A stretch of 20,412 bases of DNA from Heritagella sp051881655 (GTDB lineage: Bacteria; Bacillota; Clostridia; Oscillospirales; Acutalibacteraceae), in NCBI GenBank assembly GCA_051881655.1, contig JBJEQH010000022.1, positions 1 to 20,412 on the forward strand. The letters run 5' to 3'. The notes below the pieces were generated by a model. The model did no database searches. It was not told where the DNA came from and saw only the letters and a program-made list of their open reading frames with translations. Shown piece by piece: positions 15,305 through 20,412 of this stretch (its first letter is position 1; each line of letters starts with the position of its first letter). Made by a program: the position numbers and the translations under genes.

Positions 15305-16414
15305 TCATTCGGCTTTTCCCCGGCTTTTTTCTGCTTTTTCCCGCTCTTCACTCCCCGGAAGCAGGGGGAGAAAGCCCGCAAACGCGCTGGGCAGGGCCCA
15401 TTTATCCCGCAGTGCTTTCCCGTCCGCCCACAGCAGGCCCTCGCCCTCTTCCCGCTCCACCCGGCAGAGGTAGCCCTTCATCTGCCAGCGGATATGGGAG
15501 AAAACATGGGTAAATTCCCCCGCCGCCTCCACCGAAACCGGGGAAAGCCCCCAGCGGGACAACAGGGCTGTTACCTCCTCTTTGGTGCAGTGGCCGTCCA
15601 CTCCGGGCAGCTCCCACAGCCCGGCCAGCAGCCCCTTTTCCGGGCGGCGGCGCAGGGCCGCCTTTTCCCCGCAGCGCAGAACCAGCACCGTGCGCGGCTG
15701 CAGCCGCTGGGGCTTTTTAGGGGCCCGGTTGGGCAGATCCGCAGCCGTTTGGCAGCGGGCCCCCTCGCAGTTTTCCCGCAGGGGGCACCCGTCACACCGC
15801 AGGGCCGTCCCCGGCAGGCAGACCACTTCTCCCAGCTCCATCAGCGCCTGGGTGAACGCACCCTCCTGCCCGTCGGGATAGATCTGCCGCAGCCAGGAGG
15901 AGAACTGCTGCCGGACCGCCGGCTTTTGGATATCCTCGGGGCTGTTCAGATACCGGGACAGTACGCGCAGCACATTTCCATCCACCGCCGGGGCCTTCTC
16001 CCCGAAGGCAATCGAGGCGATGGCACCGGCCGTGTACTCCCCGATGCCGGGCAGTTTCAGCAGCTCCTGCGCCGTATGGGGGAATTCCCCGCCCCCGGCC
16101 ACAATCTGCCGGGCCGCTTTCTGCATATTGCGCACCCGACTGTAATATCCCAGCCCCTGCCACAGCTTCAGCAGCTCGTCCTCCGGGGCCATGGCCAGGG
16201 CCTGCACATCGGGCAGAGCCGATAAAAACCGGGCAAAATAGGGTTTTACCGTCTCGATGCGCGTCTGCTGCAACATGATTTCCGATACCCAAATGCAGTA
16301 GGGATCCTTCTTTTCCCGCCAGGGCAGCACCCGCCCCTCGGTTTCGTACCACTGCAGCAGCGGCTCCACCAGCCGGACAAGCGACGGGGGAATGGGTTTT
16401 TCGATCCTTTTCAT
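15305..16414 (-). CDS. mutY: A/G-specific adenine DNA glycosylase
   Basis: 369 residues. MutY removes adenine mispaired with 8-oxoguanine. The N-terminal HhH-GPD domain has the catalytic E45 (SEIMLQQTR), the helix-hairpin-helix LPGIGEYTAGAI (121-132) and catalytic D145 (VDGNV). A [4Fe-4S] site follows (CLPGTALRC..CPLRENC), C-x7-C-x2-C-x5-C, one residue longer in the first gap than the E. coli enzyme. The C-terminal part (from about 240) is the NUDIX-like domain that recognises 8-oxoG (LLAGLWELPG, FTHVFSHIRW). ATG 16414 has AAGGAG four bases ahead. The terminator of the upstream aldo/keto reductase gene ends only 16 bases before this start. Confidence 0.95.
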   Translation of the reverse strand: MKRIEKPIPPSLVRLVEPLLQWYETEGRVLPWREKKDPYCIWVSEIMLQQTRIETVKPYFARFLSALPDVQALAMAPEDELLKLWQGLGYYSRVRNMQKAARQIVAGGGEFPHTAQELLKLPGIGEYTAGAIASIAFGEKAPAVDGNVLRVLSRYLNSPEDIQKPAVRQQFSSWLRQIYPDGQEGAFTQALMELGEVVCLPGTALRCDGCPLRENCEGARCQTAADLPNRAPKKPQRLQPRTVLVLRCGEKAALRRRPEKGLLAGLWELPGVDGHCTKEEVTALLSRWGLSPVSVEAAGEFTHVFSHIRWQMKGYLCRVEREEGEGLLWADGKALRDKWALPSAFAGFLPLLPGSEEREKAEKSRGKAE

Positions 16415-16429
16415 ACGTCTCCTTTTCTC

Positions 16430-16462
16430 AAAAAAGGGAGGCCGCTTTTTGCGCGGCCCCCC
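16430..16462 (-). terminator. Intrinsic terminator after the aldo/keto reductase gene
   Basis: GGGAGGCCGC (16436-16445) pairs with GCGGCCCCCC (16453-16462) with one G-T wobble, and TTTTTT (16435-16430) follows on the minus strand. It starts ten bases after the aldo/keto reductase stop codon. Confidence 0.88.
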
Positions 16463-16471
16463 GGTCTTGGC

Positions 16472-17482
16472 TCACTTTAAAAATGTCTTGTAATCCGCCA
16501 GGTTGCGCAGCAGCAGGCTGGGGGTATCCAGCCCATAGGGGCAGTGGCTGGTACAGTGCCCACAGTGCACGCAGTTTTCAATGCGGAACATCTTCTCCTG
16601 CGCCTGGGGGGTCAGATGGGCGGCGCTGGGCGATCGGCGCAGCAGCAGGCTCATCCGGGCGGCGGTGGGGATATCAATCCCCGCCGCGCAGGGCAGGCAG
16701 TACCCGCAGCCGCGGCAGAATTCACCGGCCAGCTCCTGTTTATCATGGGCAATCAGCGCGGTCATTTCCTCATCCATCACGGGCGGGTTTTCCTGGTAGC
16801 TCAAAAATTCGTCCAGTTCGCTCTCCCGCTGAATGCCCCAGATGGGCAGGACGTTGTCAAATTCATTCAAAAAGGCGTAAGCGGCATCCGACCGGGTGAT
16901 CAGACCGCCGGACAGACCCTTCATGCAGATAAAGCCTACGTTCTTTTCCCGGCACAGGTTCACCAGCTGCTTGTCCTTCTCGCTGGCCAGATAACTGAAC
17001 GGAAACTGCAGGGTATCATACAGACCGCTTTCCACAGCCTCGGTAGCCAGGGGAAGACGGTGATTGGTAATGCCGATAAAGCGGATTTTCCCCTGCTTTT
17101 TCGCCTCTGTCATACACTCGTACAGGCCGGTTCCGTCCCCGGGTTTGGGGCAGAAATCGGGATTATGGAACTGGAAGATGTCGAGATAATCCGTTTGCAG
17201 CAGGGAAAGGCTCGTCTCCAGATCCTTCCAGAAGCCCTCCGGCGTTTTGCTGGGGGTCTTGCTGGCCAGAATAATCTCGCTGCGCACATTCTTCAGGGCG
17301 TACCCCACCTTTTCCTCGCTGTCCGTATAGACGCGGGCCGTATCAAAAAAGCGGATGCCGTTCTGATACGCTTTGCGCAGCAGGAAAGCCGCCTCCTCTT
17401 TTCCGATGCGCTGAATGGGCAGACAGCCAAAGCCGTTTTTGTTCACCGTAATGCCGGTTCTTCCCAGTGTGACCGTTGTCAT
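16472..17482 (-). CDS. Aldo/keto reductase with C-terminal 4Fe-4S ferredoxin-type domain
   Basis: 336 residues. The TIM-barrel aldo/keto reductase part shows the tetrad D47 (FFDTARVY), Y52, K75 (ILASKTP) and H106 (FQFHNPD). A cysteine-rich tail follows: CRGCGYCLPC (256-265) and CVHCGHCTSHCPYG (304-317), together enough for two [4Fe-4S] clusters. Such fused reductases are common in anaerobes; electrons may enter from ferredoxin or NADPH, and the physiological substrate is unknown. ATG 17482 has GGAG nine bases ahead. It lies 26 bases downstream of the ABC transporter gene and probably shares its transcript, which ends at the terminator at 16430. Confidence 0.93.
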   Translation of the reverse strand: MTTVTLGRTGITVNKNGFGCLPIQRIGKEEAAFLLRKAYQNGIRFFDTARVYTDSEEKVGYALKNVRSEIILASKTPSKTPEGFWKDLETSLSLLQTDYLDIFQFHNPDFCPKPGDGTGLYECMTEAKKQGKIRFIGITNHRLPLATEAVESGLYDTLQFPFSYLASEKDKQLVNLCREKNVGFICMKGLSGGLITRSDAAYAFLNEFDNVLPIWGIQRESELDEFLSYQENPPVMDEEMTALIAHDKQELAGEFCRGCGYCLPCAAGIDIPTAARMSLLLRRSPSAAHLTPQAQEKMFRIENCVHCGHCTSHCPYGLDTPSLLLRNLADYKTFLK

Positions 17483-17508
17483 GGTACCGTTCTCCTCTCT
17501 GTCTGTTC

Positions 17509-19299
17509 TTATATATCTTTTTTTAGTTCGGTCAGGGCGGCCGAATCGTTATACAGATGATAATAAATTCCCTTTTTCGCCATCAGCTCCTCGTGGGTGC
17601 CCTTTTCGGCGATCCCCTCTTTGGTCAGAACCAGGATCACGCTGGCATTTCGGATGGTGGTCAACCGGTGCGCAATGGTAAAGGTGGTGCGCCCCTTGGC
17701 CAGCTTTTCCAGCGAGTGCTGCACTACGCGCTCGCTCTCGTTATCCAGGGCGGACGTGGCCTCGTCCAGAATCATGATGGGCGGGTTCTTCAAAAACGCA
17801 CGGGCAATACTGATGCGCTGTTTCTGTCCGCCGGACAGCTTCAGACCGCGCTCGCCCACATAGGTGTCGTATCCATCGGAGAGCTGCGAGATAAACTCAT
17901 GGGCACCGGCCTGTTTGGCGGCCTGCACCACCTCTTCATACGAAGCGCCGGGCTTTCCGTATACGATGTTGTCGAACACGGTGCCGCTGAACAGATACAC
18001 ATCCTGCTGCACCATACCAATCTGGGTGCGCAGAGAGCGCAGGGTCAGTTTCTTTACATCCTGCCCATCCACCAGTACGCGGCCGCCGGTCACATCGTAA
18101 AAGCGGGGGATCAGGTTGCACAGCGTGGTCTTCCCCCCGCCGGAAGGGCCCACCAGTGCCACGTTGTCCCCGGGATGCACATGCAGGTCGATGTGCTGCA
18201 GGACTTCTTTCCCCTCTTCATTATAGCGGAAGCTCACGTTCTCAAAGCGGATATCGCCCTTTACATCCCTGAGCTCCCTGGCGTCCTCCTCATCCTTGAT
18301 ATCAATGGGGGCATCCATAATCTCGATAAACCGCTCGATTCCGGTCATGCCGCGCTGGAACTGCTCCATAAATTCCACAATCCGGCTGATCGAAGTCAGC
18401 AGCGTCGAGATATACAGCAGATAGGTCACCAGCTGCGGGGCGGTCAGCGTACCGTTTTTCATAAACAGGGCGCCCACCACCACGCCGATAATGTACATCA
18501 GCCCGTTGAACATTCTGGTTGAGGTGTGGAATCCGGCCATATAGCGATACGAGAGCTTTTTGATGCTGAGAAACTTCCCGTTGCCCTCCTGGAATTTCTC
18601 GTTCTCGATCGCCTCATTGGCGAAGGATTTGACCACCCGTACCCCCAGTAAGCTGTCCTCAACCTGGGCGTTGATCTCACCCATCTGCACCCGGGAGCGC
18701 TTGAACTGGACGCGCATTTTCCGGTTGAAATAGACCGATACTGCCAGCATCACCGGCAGCACCGCAAAAATAATCAGCGTCAGCAGGGGATTCATCGGGA
18801 ACAGAATGCAGAACGAAGCCACAATTTTCAGCCCGGCAATGAAAAATTCCTCCGGACAGTGGTGGGCAAATTCCGTTACGTCGAACAGATCGCTGGTAAT
18901 GCGTCCCATAATCTGGCCGACCTTCGTATCGTCATAATAGGAAAACGACAGCTTCTGCAGATGGTCGAACAGATCGCGGCGCATGTCGGTCTCAATCTTG
19001 GCACCCATCACATGCCCCACATCCGAGACAAAGTAGTTGGCCGCGCCGTCGATAATACGCATCAGCAGATAGAAAGCCCCCACCTGCAAAATAATCGAAA
19101 CCGTCAGGGATTCCAGATCATTGGTTCCCATGTCGGTCAGATACTGCACAATGAGCGGCAATACCAGTTCACACACCGTGGTCAGCGCCGCACAGAACAG
19201 GTCCATGACCAAAATCCAGCGGTACGGATAGAAATAAGGGATAAATCGCCGAAGCAGATAGGATACCTTTTTCTGGTCGGGATTTTTCGCTTTTGCCAT
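17509..19299 (-). CDS. ABC exporter half-transporter (membrane domain fused to ATPase)
   Basis: 596 residues, the usual length of a type IV ABC exporter (MsbA/BmrA-like) half. The N-terminal ~310 residues form the six-helix membrane domain (for example 30-55, 65-85, 152-190, 265-282). The ATPase part has Walker A GPSGGGKT (384-391), Q-loop Q431 (GMVQQDVYLF), signature LSGGQKQR (488-495), Walker B IMILDEATSALD (508-519) and switch H544 (IAHRLTT). All catalytic residues are present, so it can work as a homodimer; the substrate (lipid, drug or peptide) is unknown and no partner half-transporter is adjacent. ATG 19299 is chosen because GGAGG lies ten bases ahead; the longer frame reaching 19413 has no site and a non-membrane, unfamily-like N-terminus. 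Confidence 0.93.
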   Translation of the reverse strand: MAKAKNPDQKKVSYLLRRFIPYFYPYRWILVMDLFCAALTTVCELVLPLIVQYLTDMGTNDLESLTVSIILQVGAFYLLMRIIDGAANYFVSDVGHVMGAKIETDMRRDLFDHLQKLSFSYYDDTKVGQIMGRITSDLFDVTEFAHHCPEEFFIAGLKIVASFCILFPMNPLLTLIIFAVLPVMLAVSVYFNRKMRVQFKRSRVQMGEINAQVEDSLLGVRVVKSFANEAIENEKFQEGNGKFLSIKKLSYRYMAGFHTSTRMFNGLMYIIGVVVGALFMKNGTLTAPQLVTYLLYISTLLTSISRIVEFMEQFQRGMTGIERFIEIMDAPIDIKDEEDARELRDVKGDIRFENVSFRYNEEGKEVLQHIDLHVHPGDNVALVGPSGGGKTTLCNLIPRFYDVTGGRVLVDGQDVKKLTLRSLRTQIGMVQQDVYLFSGTVFDNIVYGKPGASYEEVVQAAKQAGAHEFISQLSDGYDTYVGERGLKLSGGQKQRISIARAFLKNPPIMILDEATSALDNESERVVQHSLEKLAKGRTTFTIAHRLTTIRNASVILVLTKEGIAEKGTHEELMAKKGIYYHLYNDSAALTELKKDI

Positions 19300-19349
19300 C
19301 GAATTTGTGCCTCCTCTCCTTTTCCCGTTTTCCTGTGGGAAAAGCAGGC

Positions 19350-19381
19350 CCCGCCTTCCGGCAGCATTGCCGAAGAGCGGG
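19350..19381 (-). terminator. Stem-loop between the dehydrogenase and ABC genes
   Basis: CCCGC-CTTC-GGCA pairs with TGCC-GAAG-GCGGG (19350-19381) with single-base bulges; a TTTT run comes some bases later on the minus strand. Possibly a weak terminator or attenuator in the 143-base gap. A small GGGAAATTCCC palindrome lies at about 19420-19430. I see no clear promoter for the ABC gene in this gap. Confidence 0.4.
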
Positions 19382-19442
19382 AGCCGTTCCTCTCGTTTTT
19401 CATCCAAACACATTCGGCAGGGAAATTCCCGGCCGCTGTGCT

Positions 19443-20372
19443 TTATTCCGTATCCAGCCAGTCAATGATGCTCTGTGCGGCCATGTTGTTCATCTTCACA
19501 AACGCATCGCGGGTAAAGGTGGCAATATGGGGAGTGAGCATCACGTTTTCACACGACAACAGCGGGCTGTCCGTCTCCGGTTCACGGGGGAACACATCCA
19601 CCGCCGCACCGCGGATTTTACCCTGCTGCAGCGCTTTGGCCAGCACCGCCTCGTCGCACACCGGTCCGCGGGCCGTGTTGATCAGCACCGCATTCGCTTT
19701 CATTTTTCCCAGTTCCTCTTCCCCGATGAGATGGAAAGTCTGCTCGGTCAGCGGACAGTGCAGAGAAACAAAGTCGCTCTCCCGCAGCAGCTGCTCCAGC
19801 TCTACGTATTCGGCACCCAGCATCTTCTCCTCAGTCATACGGCGGCGGCGGGAATAATAGAGAACCCGCATACCGAATGCCCCGGCCCGGCGGGCCACTT
19901 CCTGCCCGATTCCGCCAAAGCCGATCAGGCCGATGGTTTTCCCATTCAGACCCATAGCCAGCATCCGCTGCCACTTTCCCTGCTTCATCGCCGCATCCTG
20001 CTGGGGCAGCAGACGGGCAAAATTGAGGACAAACGCCATGGTCAGCTCGGCCACGGCCTCCTCCACGGCGCCCACGGTGCGGGTCACGCGGATGCCGCAC
20101 TGCTCGGCAGCCGCCAAATCCACATTGTCAAATCCCACGCCCCGGCGGGCAATCACCCTCAGTTTGGGCAGCTTTTTCAGCAGTTCCGCACTGTACTGCT
20201 CGGCGCCGGCGATCACGGCGTCGGCGTCCTTGATAAAATCATACACATCCTCCTGCGGCAGCGCACGGTTGCCCGGAATCTCGCTAACCTCAAACCCGCT
20301 TTTCTGCAAAAGCCTGACGGTACAGGTGTCCACCGCAGAAACATCCTCCGCCAAAATACAAACTTTGCGCAT
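19443..20372 (-). CDS. D-2-hydroxyacid dehydrogenase (phosphoglycerate dehydrogenase-like)
   Basis: 309 residues. The family reduces 2-keto acids with NAD(P)H (SerA, GhrA/B, LdhA types). Seen: the catalytic triad R235 (INTARGPV), E264 (FPREPET) and H282 (TPHIATFT), and the dinucleotide loop GFGGIG (151-156). The strand after it ends YYSRRRR (172-178), basic where NAD-specific enzymes carry an acidic residue, which favours NADP(H). No ACT domain, so not the long, serine-regulated SerA type; glyoxylate/hydroxypyruvate reductase is a good alternative. ATG 20372 follows AAGGTG by six bases, whereas an in-frame GTG at 20402 has no visible site. The gene is complete in the window; what lies upstream is cut off. 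Confidence 0.9.
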   Translation of the reverse strand: MRKVCILAEDVSAVDTCTVRLLQKSGFEVSEIPGNRALPQEDVYDFIKDADAVIAGAEQYSAELLKKLPKLRVIARRGVGFDNVDLAAAEQCGIRVTRTVGAVEEAVAELTMAFVLNFARLLPQQDAAMKQGKWQRMLAMGLNGKTIGLIGFGGIGQEVARRAGAFGMRVLYYSRRRRMTEEKMLGAEYVELEQLLRESDFVSLHCPLTEQTFHLIGEEELGKMKANAVLINTARGPVCDEAVLAKALQQGKIRGAAVDVFPREPETDSPLLSCENVMLTPHIATFTRDAFVKMNNMAAQSIIDWLDTE

Positions 20373-20412
20373 ATTCGGCACCTTCTCCTCTTTTTCTCGC
20401 ACATCCGGGGTG

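Overview
The window looks like a chromosomal segment of a fairly GC-rich Clostridia (Bacillota), probably an Oscillospirales/Ruminococcaceae-type gut anaerobe. The grounds are Firmicutes-style Shine-Dalgarno sites (AGGAGG) and sigma-A promoters, a DUF815 ATPase, a ferredoxin-like aldo/keto reductase, a YnbB-type PLP protein, M42 peptidases and a metG-tatD pair. Species cannot be fixed from the sequence alone. About eighteen protein genes, one tRNA gene and one integrase remnant fill almost the whole window.

Left end (1-1818). A truncated lipoprotein gene (probable substrate-binding protein of an ABC importer) lies downstream of a DUF815 AAA-type ATPase gene, both on the minus strand. The DUF815 promoter diverges from the promoter of a tRNA-Ser(CGA) gene that has its own terminator.

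Accessory patch (about 1860-3340). Directly downstream of the tRNA is a visibly A+T-richer stretch. It holds a YunG-like small protein, the C-terminal 63 codons of a tyrosine recombinase (minus strand, truncated), and an XRE-type regulator with two membrane segments. I read it as the scar of an integrative element at the tRNA-Ser locus. It is followed by an unrecognised 162-residue protein behind a leader with two perfect palindromes.

Middle (4137-7460). A glycerol dehydrogenase (minus) and an Eis-like acetyltransferase (plus) are transcribed divergently from back-to-back near-consensus promoters. The acetyltransferase gene converges on tatD across a shared hairpin terminator.

Right part (6684-20372), all on the minus strand. 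In transcription order: a D-2-hydroxyacid dehydrogenase; an ABC exporter half-transporter and an Fe-S aldo/keto reductase; a terminator; mutY; murD with its own promoter; a tightly coupled set of two M42 aminopeptidase paralogues, a GNAT acetyltransferase and a PLP 'aluminium resistance/methionine gamma-lyase' family protein; then metG and tatD with a metG promoter. This part is core metabolism and housekeeping: translation, peptidoglycan precursor synthesis, base-excision repair, peptide turnover and amino-acid chemistry.

I did not find a clearly new multi-gene system. The least explained parts are the tRNA-linked patch, the palindromic leader in front of the orphan gene at 3538, and the coupled M42-M42-GNAT-PLP operon.
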